37,084 bases of DNA from Candidatus Dormiibacterota bacterium (GCA_003153505.1 PLZA01000025.1:110806-147889), one strand, 5' to 3'. Shown: positions 24,050 to 32,224, numbered from the stretch's first letter. Program-made: numbers and translations. Notes: a model not told the origin generated them from the sequence alone.

Positions 24050-25369
24050 ATGGACAAGCCGATCCACTATGCGGTCCACGCGGGCGTGCACATCGCGTAC
24101 CAGGTCGTCGGCGATGGGCCGATCGACCTGGTCTACACGCCAGGGATCTGGTCCAACCTCGAAATCATGTGGGAGTGGCCCGCATGGGCTCGCTACCTCA
24201 ACCGGCTTGCGTCCTTCTCGAGGCTGATCCTGTTCGATATGCGCGGGGTCGGACTCTCCGATCGCGGTCCGGAATCGCCAGTCCTCGAGTTGCAGATGGA
24301 CGATGTCAGCGCTGTCATGGATGCCGCCGGCTCGAAGACGGCGGCGATCTTCGGCGGTGCGCGCGGAGCCGCGATGACGCTGCTCTTTGCCGCAAGCTAC
24401 CCGGAGCGAACCAGGGCGCTCGTCCTGTATGCGCCCTTTGCAAAGACCCTACGGTCGGCTGACTGGCCCTTCGGCCGGACCGAGCAAGAGCAGCAGCTGT
24501 TTTTTGACCGGTTCACCCGGGAGATGGGCACCGGAGAGAACCTCGACCTCCAGGGACCGACCCACGATGCGCGATTCAAGCAGTGGTGGGCGCGCTTCGA
24601 GCGTCTTGGCGCGTCGCCGGGTGCGTGGCGCGAGCTGGCTGAAATCCTCAGCTCCATTGATGTGCGACAGGTCCTGCCGCACATCCAAGCTCCGACGCTG
24701 GTGGTCCACCGCACCGGCGACCGAATCTCAGACGTCGCCCAGGGCCGTGCCGTCGCCGAGCGGATACCGGGTGCGAGGTTCGTTGAGCTTCCCGGCGACG
24801 ACCATATTCCGTTCCTCGGGGACTACGACGCGATCACGAACGAGATCGAGGAGTTTCTCACCGGCGCGCATCAGCCCCCCGACACCGACCGCGTTCTGGC
24901 GACGGTTCTCTTCACCGACATCGTGGGATCCACTGAGCGCGCGGCAGCGCTTGGCGATCGGGCGTGGAGAGACCTGCTCGAGGCCCACCACGCAGTGGTA
25001 CGGCGTGAACTGGCGATCCATCGTGGCATCGAGGTCGACACCGCCGGCGACGGCTTTATGGCCCGGTTCGATGGCCCGGCGCGCGCAATTCGTTGTGCGC
25101 AAGCGGTCGCTGCGTCCGTGCGGTCGCTCGGCATTGAGATCAGGGCGGGATTGCATACCGGTGAATGCGAGTCGATGGGTGATCACCTCGCGGGGATCGC
25201 AGTTCACATCGCGGCCCGAGTGGCGGCGGGAGCCGAGCCGAGCGACGTACGCGTCTCCAGCACCGTCAAGGATCTCGTTGCGGGATCGGGCATTCGATTC
25301 ATCGATCTCGGCGCCCACGCTTTGAAGGGTGTGCCCGGAGAGTGGGTCTTGTTTCGGGTGCAGGAGTAG
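24050..25369 (+). CDS. Alpha/beta-hydrolase-like domain fused to class III adenylate/guanylate cyclase
   Basis: A 439-residue two-domain signalling protein. Residues about 1-265 are an alpha/beta-hydrolase fold (LILFDMRGVGLSDRG; late acid/base region RTGDRIS and PGDDHIPFLGD). The nucleophile elbow reads FGGARGAAM: Ala104 replaces the serine found in active relatives (GxSxG), so this half is probably a ligand sensor. Residues about 280-439 are the cyclase: metal Asp in TVLFTDIVGSTERAA and DTAGDGFMARFDG, GLHTGECE, and GIAVHIAARVAAGAEPSDVRVSSTVKDLVAGSGI with the transition-state Arg. It should make cAMP or cGMP. The start at 24050 is the first codon of family-like sequence; no ribosome site is evident. 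Divergent from the LuxR-ATPase gene. Confidence 0.92.
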   Translation: MDKPIHYAVHAGVHIAYQVVGDGPIDLVYTPGIWSNLEIMWEWPAWARYLNRLASFSRLILFDMRGVGLSDRGPESPVLELQMDDVSAVMDAAGSKTAAIFGGARGAAMTLLFAASYPERTRALVLYAPFAKTLRSADWPFGRTEQEQQLFFDRFTREMGTGENLDLQGPTHDARFKQWWARFERLGASPGAWRELAEILSSIDVRQVLPHIQAPTLVVHRTGDRISDVAQGRAVAERIPGARFVELPGDDHIPFLGDYDAITNEIEEFLTGAHQPPDTDRVLATVLFTDIVGSTERAAALGDRAWRDLLEAHHAVVRRELAIHRGIEVDTAGDGFMARFDGPARAIRCAQAVAASVRSLGIEIRAGLHTGECESMGDHLAGIAVHIAARVAAGAEPSDVRVSSTVKDLVAGSGIRFIDLGAHALKGVPGEWVLFRVQE

Positions 25370-25504
25370 CAGCCCGATTCAGTGTCGCAGTGGCCTTCAA
25401 CAGAACCTGTAACTTTCCTCATATTCAGGAGGGTGAATCTTCGGCCGAAGGAGGTGTCAAGCTTCAGCCGAATTTGGCTGGGGAGCGGGGTGGCTGGGAG
25501 CCGG

Positions 25505-26695
25505 CTACGCCAGCGGGATGTGCTGCGGCAGCACCCCAAGGGCGCCTACCGCCGGGACGGGTGAGATCTTAGTGCGGCTTGTGAACGCAGGTGAGAGCAA
25601 CCAGGTCGCTCCATGTTCCGGGAAGTCGTTATCCCACCCGACTAGACGATCGTCGGGGAGCCACACCTCCGGCGCGAAATTCCGTACGGTGGAAACTGTC
25701 TTTTTGGTGCTCAGATCCACGACCGTGGTCACGTAATAACCGGAATCGAAGGTCCCCACGTAGGCGGCATACGTCAGGTAGCGTCCGTCGGCGGACACCA
25801 TCGCATCAGCGTAGACCGCTGCGTTTGCGGGTTGCAGGGGCAGCGTCTCGTTGCCCGAGTTGCGCACCACCGTCAGGCTCGACGAGTCCACGATCACGCA
25901 TGCCGAGCCGGGTGCGATGGAAGCGGGGCACAGATACCCTTCTCCTCCCCCGGCGTAATTGGTCGGGGTCTGCGTGAGCGCCCGCGTGGTCGGGTTAAAC
26001 GTGGCTTGGGCGCAACCAGTCCACTCGAGGAACGGTCCCATTCCGCCGAGTCCTTTGCACATCTCCGAAACCGAGATCCCTGTAGTGCTCCACGCGAACG
26101 GCATCAGGACCTCGCCGCCATTGTCGCTGTTGTTGGCGTCGTCGTAAACCATGGTCGCGTCCGCGGCGGTGCCGCCCGCGGGCTCGGTCCAGAGCTGTGA
26201 ATGGTCGGTGGGCGCGCCGTTGTCGAAGGTCATTGCCAAGGGGATGCCGAACACCAGCATTGTCTGGTCGGGGGACACGGCAAACGTGGTGTACCCCTGG
26301 AGATCCGCCGCAGTGACTGATGTCTTCACCTGCGGCACCTGGCCAACGGTCGAGACGGTGCCGGATCTACCGAACGCCTTCACGGTGGTGCCGTCGAGGA
26401 AGTAGACATCGTCGGTTCCGACGTAGTACGCATGGCCATCGACGCCTCCGGGGTCTTCGACCGTGGCGGCTACGCTGCCGTTCTCACCGACCAGGCTGAG
26501 TTGCACAGAGGTCGCGGAATTCCCCCCTGCGGTCACCACCAGCGACGGAGGCGGCGCGGGAGTGGGGGATGGAGTCGGCACGGGCGTTGCGGTCGGCGCA
26601 AGGGTTGGCCGCGCAGTCGGTGTGGCGGGACTGGATCCACATGCTGCGAGGCCGACGGCGGCGATGGCAGTGCCGATGACGGTGGTGAGTTTCAT
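25505..26695 (-). CDS. Lipoprotein with beta-propeller-like C-terminal region, function unknown
   Basis: A 396-residue surface lipoprotein. The N-terminal lipobox ends VGLAAC, followed by a Pro/Thr-rich linker (about 20-50) that would span the wall or envelope. The body has recurring segments of the type [31 protein letters not shown] and [17 protein letters not shown] that look like WD40/TolB-type propeller blades. Cysteines around the middle (MCKG, TGCAQ, YLCPA, SACVI) may form disulfides. The start at 26695 is the codon next to the signal peptide. Alone on its strand, opposite the PEBP gene; no function can be assigned. Confidence 0.8.
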   Translation of the reverse strand: MKLTTVIGTAIAAVGLAACGSSPATPTARPTLAPTATPVPTPSPTPAPPPSLVVTAGGNSATSVQLSLVGENGSVAATVEDPGGVDGHAYYVGTDDVYFLDGTTVKAFGRSGTVSTVGQVPQVKTSVTAADLQGYTTFAVSPDQTMLVFGIPLAMTFDNGAPTDHSQLWTEPAGGTAADATMVYDDANNSDNGGEVLMPFAWSTTGISVSEMCKGLGGMGPFLEWTGCAQATFNPTTRALTQTPTNYAGGGEGYLCPASIAPGSACVIVDSSSLTVVRNSGNETLPLQPANAAVYADAMVSADGRYLTYAAYVGTFDSGYYVTTVVDLSTKKTVSTVRNFAPEVWLPDDRLVGWDNDFPEHGATWLLSPAFTSRTKISPVPAVGALGVLPQHIPLA

Positions 26696-27063
26696 GTCTG
26701 CCCCATTCAACGGGAACGCCTCATCCACGGTTACATCCGCGCCAAATGCGTCGAACGTCCCCCATTGGGATCGGGCTCAGGCGAAGCAAGGAGGCGCGTG
26801 AGGTTGTCAATGATGGACGCGGGTTCGACGTCACCGCCGTCACGCAGGGCGCTGGGTTGACTCAGGAGACCGGCTGGACGCGCTCGCTGTCCCGGGAGAA
26901 GAAGGGGGCCGCGCGCATCAGCCAAGTGCTCGACATCCTCGATGGCCAGGCAAAGCCTGGGGCTCGAACACCCTACTTCGAGCCGGGCTCGATCACCGGC
27001 GTCCATAGTGCTCCATCGCCAATGACAGGTCCTTCTTGTACGCTGGCGCGCTGGAGGTGCGTG
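26696..27063. other. Intergenic region between divergent lipoprotein and PEBP genes
   Basis: About 370 bases that must hold the promoters of both neighbours. Frames across it (for example minus 26731-27006) lack a ribosome site and family-like sequence. I see no RNA gene or clear repeat. Confidence 0.5.
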
Positions 27064-27594
27064 ATGAGTCGTGATCCGTACGCCGATCTTCCTCAGGTGC
27101 CGTGGTTCAGCCTGTCGAGCGATGACATCAAGGACGGCGAGCAGTTGCCGTCGGCGCAGCGAAGCGGGATCTTCGGTGCCGGCGGAGAGGACGTGTCACC
27201 GGCCCTCTCATGGAGCGGCTTCCCCGAGGGCACGAAGAGCTTTGCTGTGACTGTGTACGACCCCGACGCGCCGACGGCAAGCGGGTTCTGGCACTGGGCC
27301 GTCGTCGACCTTCCCAGCAGCGTCACCAGTCTGCCGGCCGGCGCTGGTGACCAGGCCGGTCAGAGCCTGCCATCGGGAGCCTTCCATCTTCGCAACGACG
27401 GAGGCCTCGCCGGTTACATCGGCGCGGCGCCGCCGCCGGGGCACGGCCCTCACCAGTACCACTTCGTGGCGCACGCGGTCGACGTCCCGTTGCTCGGCAT
27501 CGGCCCCGACTCCACGCCCGCGTTTCTCGGCTTCAATCTGTTCACGCACACGCTGGGCCGCGCGCGCATCGTCTCCTGGTACGAGAATAGCTAG
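27064..27594 (+). CDS. YbhB/YbcL-type phosphatidylethanolamine-binding protein (Raf kinase inhibitor-like)
   Basis: A 176-residue PEBP-fold protein. Motifs in order: [45 protein letters not shown] (about 42-85), including the anion-site DPDAPT and the His of FWHW, then [24 protein letters not shown] with the second His cluster. These form the ligand pocket. Cytoplasmic; bacterial members have no agreed role. ATG 27064 has GGAGG six bases upstream; GTG at 27061 is possible. Confidence 0.92.
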   Translation: MSRDPYADLPQVPWFSLSSDDIKDGEQLPSAQRSGIFGAGGEDVSPALSWSGFPEGTKSFAVTVYDPDAPTASGFWHWAVVDLPSSVTSLPAGAGDQAGQSLPSGAFHLRNDGGLAGYIGAAPPPGHGPHQYHFVAHAVDVPLLGIGPDSTPAFLGFNLFTHTLGRARIVSWYENS

Positions 27595-27667
27595 GGCGCC
27601 GCGGGAAGGTATCCGCTTGCTGTCTGCGGCGCATTGATCGTTGCCGGGTGCGTCTATCGGACGTTTA

Positions 27668-28561
27668 TCACGCGTCCACCAAACTCGGTCCCGCCGTGAC
27701 TTCGCGTGCTGACTCGGTCGGTGTCTCCCCAAATCCAGACCCGTGGCCCCAAAAATCGATCACGAGTTCGGCGACGGATCGCGCGGCCTCGAGCGGGGCA
27801 AGGTGTCGCGTGCCGGCAATGACTGCGGCGGTTCCATGCGGCAACTTTGCTGCGGCGGTCCGGGCGTCCGAAGGGGTGAACGATGGCAGCTTATCGCCGG
27901 TGATGATGAGCGTTGGGGTCGCAAGGTCCGAGAGGGCCGGTGTCAGGTCCGGCCGAGCGAGCATCACGGACCGCATCGCCGTGTACATACCGCGGCGGTC
28001 GGCGTGGCGGAGGGCGTCGGCGACGAGACGGACGGCGTCGGGATCTGTGGCGCGAGTTCGGGAGGAAAGGAGGCCGCGCTCGACGGCCTTGACAAGAGGA
28101 CCGACGGGACCGACCACGCGATAGAGGGCGACAAGGGCGCCAATCTGCCGCCGCTCGGATGCTCCGAGCGCGTGGATGGGAGTGCCGATCATAACCAGGG
28201 TTCGGCATCGCTCCGGATGGGCAGCGGCAAAGAGGGTGCCCACGTGACCGCCCCAGGCATTGCCCACCCAGTCGACCGGCTCGGTGATTTCGAGGTGATC
28301 AAGGATGTCGAGAGCCGCGCCGGCGCATTCGTCGAGCGTGAACCGACGCGTGGCGGGTGCGCTGGCCCCATGCGAGGGACCGTCGATCATGAACAGCCGT
28401 CGAGATTGCCCGAGCGGAGCACGCGCCCGATCCCAGGAGGTGGAGTCCACGAACAGGCTGTGCCACAGCACTGCGGGACGACCCGTCCCCGACGCTTCCA
28501 CGCGCAGTGTTCCAAGTCTGGTCGGGACCATCGCGACCATGTCGTGCTGCTGCTCGTCCAT
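27668..28561 (-). CDS. Alpha/beta-hydrolase-fold protein with alanine at the nucleophile elbow
   Basis: A 297-residue protein of the general alpha/beta-hydrolase family. VLWHSLFVDSTSWD supplies the oxyanion region, LFMIDGPSHGAS the strand-4 loop, and DWVGNAWGGHVGTLFAAAHPERC the nucleophile elbow, where residue 102 is Ala between Asn and Trp; active esterases have Ser there. The acid and base regions are LIITGDKLPSFTP and IAGTRHLAPLE with the usual His. It therefore probably lacks classical hydrolase activity or uses another residue. ATG 28561 follows GAGGAG. Divergent from the MarR gene over a shared 62-bp promoter region with two palindromes, so it is very likely repressed by that regulator. 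Confidence 0.9.
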   Translation of the reverse strand: MDEQQHDMVAMVPTRLGTLRVEASGTGRPAVLWHSLFVDSTSWDRARAPLGQSRRLFMIDGPSHGASAPATRRFTLDECAGAALDILDHLEITEPVDWVGNAWGGHVGTLFAAAHPERCRTLVMIGTPIHALGASERRQIGALVALYRVVGPVGPLVKAVERGLLSSRTRATDPDAVRLVADALRHADRRGMYTAMRSVMLARPDLTPALSDLATPTLIITGDKLPSFTPSDARTAAAKLPHGTAAVIAGTRHLAPLEAARSVAELVIDFWGHGSGFGETPTESAREVTAGPSLVDA

Positions 28562-28579
28562 GCCAGCTCCTCTAAGTTA

Positions 28580-28609
28580 CTTCGGTTTCCGAAGCTTCGG
28601 TGACCGAAG
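28580..28609. promoter_or_regulatory. Two abutting palindromic operators in the hydrolase-marR divergent promoter
   Basis: CTTCGGTTTCCGAAG (28580-28594) is followed without a gap by CTTCGGTGACCGAAG (28595-28609); both fit CTTCGG-N3-CCGAAG. Immediately right, AGTATACT (28608-28615) reads as a TATACT -10 on either strand. Size and symmetry suit MarR dimers; the 15-bp centre spacing would place two dimers on nearly opposite faces of the helix. Binding is inferred. Confidence 0.8.
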
Positions 28610-28623
28610 TATACTCACATGCC

Positions 28624-29088
28624 ATGCCGACGTCACAGGACTTGCCACGGGACCGGTTGGCGATAGGCCAGCTCCTGGGGCGCCTACTCCGGGAGTTCCG
28701 GGTCGAGCTGTTTGCCCCAGCTCCCGAGCATGGGTATGCGGATCTGCGCGCGCCGCACCTCCAGGTCTTCGGCAACCTCGGGGTCGAGGGAATCCGCCTC
28801 ACTGACCTAGCCGCCAAGGCCCAGCTCAGCCTGGCTGCTACGTCAGAGCTCGTCAGTCAACTTCAAGAGCTGGGATATCTCGAGCGCCGGCCGGACGCCA
28901 GTGATCGCCGCGCCAAACTCATCTTCCCAACCCATCGAGGTCTTCGCGCCCTGGAGGACGCCGGGGATCGTGTCGCGGAGATCGAACAGCACTGGGCTCA
29001 GATCGCCGGCAAGAAACGATTTGAGGCTGCGTGCCGGACAATGCAGGACTTACTTGATGCGCTGACGGAGCGCGACACCACTGGTTAG
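28624..29088 (+). CDS. MarR-family winged-helix transcriptional regulator
   Basis: A 154-residue dimeric repressor. LLGRLLREFRVELFAPAPEHGYADLRAPHLQVFGNL forms the first helices. IRLTDLAAKAQLSLAATSELVSQLQELGYLERRPDASDRRAKLIFPTHRG is the HTH with the wing residues D-x-S-D-R-R-A typical of MarR. The start at 28624 lies just past the -10, so the message may be leaderless or nearly so; an upstream GTG at 28600 would place the operator inside the gene. It probably represses itself and the divergent hydrolase gene; the effector is unknown, likely a small aromatic or lipophilic compound as for other MarR proteins. Confidence 0.92.
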   Translation: MPTSQDLPRDRLAIGQLLGRLLREFRVELFAPAPEHGYADLRAPHLQVFGNLGVEGIRLTDLAAKAQLSLAATSELVSQLQELGYLERRPDASDRRAKLIFPTHRGLRALEDAGDRVAEIEQHWAQIAGKKRFEAACRTMQDLLDALTERDTTG

Positions 29089-29676
29089 CTCTTCAAGTCG
29101 CGGTTGCGATATCTGCAGGTTTGTCAGTCCTGGGTTTGTAGACCCGTAGAGTCAGCCCAGCGTGTCGCGGTCACCACGATGCCCGTCGCGACTGGGGGTG
29201 TGAGCTAGAGACGGAATTGCATCGTTCTCGGTTGGGTAGCCAGGCCCTCAGTGAATGCGACGAGATAGGCCCGACGATGGCGCGCGAGCGCGTCCGAGCT
29301 TCAGACCGTCTGATGCGACCTTGGGAGACGGCCGCGCAGCACCGACTAGAGGCAGGACTGGCAATACAACTCCTCGCGATGCGGCGCGTCAGCCCCCGAC
29401 CGAGTCTGATGACCACGTCAGGACCGTCTTCGCGGGGTGTTGGGAGCGGAGCCGACTGGTGCTTCAGCTCCCTTGCTGCGCAGAGTGCCCTTGACAGTGC
29501 AGTCGGTCATGCGTGTTTCTCCAGAATGGCCCAAATGCTGGGAATAACTGTTGATGGACTAACCCGCAAAACCCAAGTACAGCACTGGATATCCGGGTGA
29601 CTCGACGTATCTTCAAAGGCCCGCTCGCCGGACCCGCAACAGCTGAAACGAGTTGAAATAGGGTGTCGGGGCGGGT
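29089..29676. other. Gene-poor stretch after marR
   Basis: No convincing coding sequence. The open frame at 29217-29600 has no ribosome site or family likeness. CTGGGTTTGTAGACCC with a following GCCCAG (about 29130-29160) can fold into a nested hairpin and might end the marR transcript. Confidence 0.4.
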
Positions 29677-29721
29677 TGGCTGGGGAGGGAGGATTCGAAC
29701 CTCCGATTGGCTGATCCAGAA
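29677..29721 (-). other. 3' half of tRNA-Gln(CUG): probable att site of an integrated element
   Basis: Read on the minus strand, positions fit a tRNA from the anticodon loop onward: loop TTCTGGA (anticodon CTG), 3' anticodon stem TCAGC, variable CAATC, T arm GGAGG-TTCGAAT-CCTCC, acceptor CTCCCCA, discriminator G and encoded CCA. The sequence upstream has no matching anticodon-stem strand (needs GCTGA, has AGTAA), no D arm and no TGGGGAG, so only the 3' half is present. Tyrosine recombinases often use exactly this segment as attB. With this orientation the intact tRNA and the element should lie to the right. Confidence 0.8.
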
Positions 29722-30105
29722 TTACTCGTTCCTGGGCGCACCTCCTGAATTCGTTTTGTGGCTTGCAACAACATAATCTAACCCTATTTATCCGTTGCTC
29801 TGCATCGACTAAGCGGGTGCGGGGGGTCGATTTGGAGTGACTAATCAGGTGCGCCGAAACGTCGCAAAATCGCTCGCAACTTAGGGCGTGATGATACAAA
29901 ATTACTCGATGATCCGCACGAGGCAGAACGCAGCGAAGTGAGCTCGGGCTCGTTTGTGGCGGCAGTTAAAGCTCGTCTTGTCGTGAACATCCGGGATCGG
30001 CTGTGGTTGACGCGCACAACGGAGCGCGGAGGATGGCTCGGCTCTGGGTGATCCCATTACACACACACGACAACCGACAGGCTGGACATGAGCTGCGTCG
30101 GGGGC
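29722..30105. other. AT-richer stretch with short repeats next to the tRNA half
   Basis: AATTACTCG occurs directly beside the tRNA half (29720-29728) and again at 29900-29908. A nine-base inverted repeat GGCGCACCT/AGGTGCGCC lies at 29735-29743 and 29847-29855. The DNA between (about 29745-29900) is clearly poorer in GC than its surroundings. This resembles the arm-site region of an attachment site. No gene seen. Confidence 0.45.
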
Positions 30106-30465
30106 TCAGATGATCGGGCCTTGACCTGCGTCTCCAGAACCGGCGGGCAGATGAGCGCGATCGCAAATCAACCCCTCCACCGCATCGGGGTCGTCGGGCG
30201 TGACAAAGGGAAGGATGTGGCGCCCCAGGTCAAGGATGAGACCGACCCGCTTGCGCGTCCGCTGCGGGTCCAGGTTCGCCTAGTAGCGCGGGTTGGTTGT
30301 ACCCCAGATCCGCCACATCCCTCGCACGGTGGAGAGTTCGACACGCCGAACTGCGCGAATCGATGCATAACGGATGCGTTTGGTTCCCCAGGGAAAGTTG
30401 TAGGCCCGAAGACGCACATCGTTTGGCGTGCATGCGACCCATCGGTCCTGGTAGTCGACGCTCAT
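30106..30465 (-). pseudogene. Small PH-like domain protein broken by an in-frame amber codon
   Basis: A continuous 119-codon frame from ATG 30465 to TGA 30106, except for one TAG at 30280-30282 (codon 62). The part before it (DRWVACTPNDVRLRAYNFPWGTKRIRYASIRAVRRVEL...MWRIWGTTNPRY) and the part after it (ANLDPQRTRKRVGLILDLGRHILPFVTPDDPDAVEGLI) read as one protein of the bacterial PH-like type ending in the usual TPDDPD segment. A Trp (TGG) is expected at the stop, so one G-to-A change explains it. Either a recent nonsense mutation, a sequencing error or readthrough. Confidence 0.7.
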
Positions 30466-30821
30466 ACTTGCTCAGATTTGCCCAGGCGCTTCTCCGCTGA
30501 CGCGGTCTCGGGGGTAGGTTAGCCGCTGTCTGCCGACGCGTCCATCACACCACGCGTGCCGCGGTGGGGTTGGTCCGCTCGTCAGGAGGAAACCCAGCCC
30601 CGAGCGAGCAGAGTCGGAGGAGGGAGGTAGGGGGTGGATGAAGCGTTTCACACTCCGCCGCACCGTCTGGTGAGGCGCCGTGGACGCCGCCGCCGCCGTC
30701 AGTGTCGAGGCGGGTGATGGCGAAGACCAGGAGAGCGCGGCGGACGAGTCCTCGCGCTCGGCGCGAACGTGAAAACACTTAGGATTTCGCGAGATGGCAG
30801 GATGGTGTGAGGGCAAAGACG
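30466..30821. other. Intergenic region upstream of the adenosine-specific kinase gene
   Basis: About 355 bases without a believable gene. A purine run around 30605-30637 (GGAGGAGGGAGG then GTAGGGGGTGG) is G-rich enough to be structured. No tRNA or repeat was recognised. Confidence 0.4.
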
Positions 30822-31307
30822 ATGGAACTGCATGTGGTGGCGATCCGTCCCGGCGAGGGCGTCAATCTGATCCTTGGACAGAGCCATTTCATCAAGAGCG
30901 TTGAAGACCTGCACGAAGCGTTGGTAAGTTCGGTGCCAGGAATCCGCTTCGGGTTGGCATTTGCGGAGGCGTCGGGAAAGGCGCTCGTGCGCTGGAGCGG
31001 CACCGACGACGATCTCACCGTCCAGGCCCGCGAAACAATGCTCCAGCTCGGTGCCGGGCACACCTTCCTCATCCTGATCGGCAACGCCTTTCCGATCAAC
31101 GTGCTGCGCGCGGTCCAGGCCGTGCCCGAGGTATGTCATATCGACTGCGCCACCGCCAATCCTGTCGACGTCGTGGTGGCGGAGACGGAGTTGGGACGCG
31201 GGATCATCGGCGTCATCGACGGAGTCAAACCGACGGGCATCGAAGGTGAGTTGGACATCGCCGAACGCAAGGACCTGTTGCGGCGCTTCGGGTACAAAGC
31301 CGGCTGA
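30822..31307 (+). CDS. Adenosine-specific kinase family protein (DUF355/PF04008)
   Basis: A 161-residue protein matching the PF04008 family end to end: GVNLILGQSHFIKSVEDLHEALVSSVPGIRFGLAFAEASGKALVRWSGTD, then GAGHTFLILIGNAFPINVLRAVQAVPEVCHIDCATANPVDVVVAETELGRGIIGVIDG and the RKDLLRRFGYK tail. The family is named from an archaeal member reported to bind adenosine; the biological role in bacteria is unclear. It is common in archaea and patchy in bacteria. The ATG at 30822 follows GAGGGC; GTG at 30807 is possible. No partner gene is obvious. Confidence 0.92.
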   Translation: MELHVVAIRPGEGVNLILGQSHFIKSVEDLHEALVSSVPGIRFGLAFAEASGKALVRWSGTDDDLTVQARETMLQLGAGHTFLILIGNAFPINVLRAVQAVPEVCHIDCATANPVDVVVAETELGRGIIGVIDGVKPTGIEGELDIAERKDLLRRFGYKAG

Positions 31308-31481
31308 TATCACTGACGGTGACCCAGATGTTCCATTTGGAATGGCACGAATGGACTGGCTGATCATCATCGACCATCCCGTTGCGCGCGCCTACCTAAT
31401 CATTCCCGGAACGCTCGCCCCGTCGTAGGTGATCGCGTCCTGCCCGGACGTCACCATCCGCCTCCTGCACACACCGGCACC

Positions 31482-31931
31482 GTGGTGACCATCGCCGTCC
31501 CCATACCGAGCGGGTTCCTTGGCTTCTGGACTGCCTTCATCAAGGCGTTCGGCGAGCACCTCGCGACGCTGACCGGGATCACCTCCGTGCAGGCCGCGGG
31601 CCTCGGCGACCAGGCCGAAATGACCTTGTCTCTGCCGACGACGGGAACATGGACCGGCGTCGGGGTGACGACATCGTCCCTACTCTCTGGATGCAAGCAA
31701 GTCCCGACCGCTTGGCACAAATGGTTGCCCGCGTCGGTGCCGTCGGCTGTCGCCATCGAGGAGCCGCTCGGCTTGGGGGGCTCCGACGTTCTCGGGTCGC
31801 TGATCCCGTGGGTGCACTCCAACTTCAAGACCGAGACGTGGGTCCAGCAGAACGCGCTCAAGGCCAGCACCCCGACGACCAGTGGCTACTGGCCGATCCT
31901 CAAGAAGGCGAGCTACTGGACCAATCCCTGA
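31482..31931 (+). pseudogene. Remnant of a larger, probably secreted protein (possible glycosidase fragment)
   Basis: A 149-codon frame with convincing protein character (IPSGFLGFWTAFIKAFGEHLATLTGITSVQAAGLGDQAEMTL, then AVAIEEPLGLGG and PWVHSNFKTETWVQQNALKAST) but no plausible start: no ribosome site before the GTG pair at 31482/31485, and low-complexity sequence runs in frame upstream. Alternating strand-helix units with Glu at the ends of predicted strands (DQAEM, AIEEP) recall a TIM-barrel glycoside hydrolase, but I cannot name a family. Probably the surviving central or C-terminal part of a longer gene within the suspected island. Confidence 0.5.
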
Positions 31932-32020
31932 CAGAGGTACGGGGGCGCGCTTGCGCGGGGGTAGCGGCCCTCCTCGGTTCGAGCCACAGTCTTGACGAGA
32001 GAGGCGTACGCTTCGCGGCT

Positions 32021-32224
32021 GTGAACTTCCCTCAGCATCGTGGCCATGTCGCGTTGCCCTGCCCACATGATTGCGGCAGCGAGATCGAATACACGCTGTC
32101 CGTCCGAACGCGTCAGGATGGCGAAGTCTTTTACTACCAAGCACCCCCTGAATGTCCCGGCTGTCACAGAGAACTTTCGATGCTGCCGGACTCGAATTTC
32201 GAAAGGCTGATGCGAGAGCCCTGA
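32021..32224 (+). CDS. Small zinc-ribbon-like protein
   Basis: A 67-residue frame with two cysteine pairs, CPHDC (about 14-18) and CPGC (about 50-53), separated by a beta-rich stretch (EIEYTLSVRTRQDGEVFYY). This is the layout of a zinc ribbon. GTG start at 32021, no strong ribosome site; the open frame upstream lacks this character. No specific family recognised. Stand-alone small ribbons may bind nucleic acid or a partner protein. Confidence 0.5.
   Translation: MNFPQHRGHVALPCPHDCGSEIEYTLSVRTRQDGEVFYYQAPPECPGCHRELSMLPDSNFERLMREP

Noticed and set aside
25439..25450. CTTCGGCCGAAG palindrome resembling the MarR operator half-sites
   Set aside because: It lacks the three-base spacer of the marR sites and lies between two convergent gene ends, where a promoter operator is unlikely.
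26731..27006. 91-codon minus-strand frame
   Set aside because: No ribosome site and no family likeness; lies in the divergent promoter region of two good genes.
29217..29600. 127-codon plus-strand frame
   Set aside because: No start signal and irregular composition; the opposite strand is open as well, as expected from GC content.
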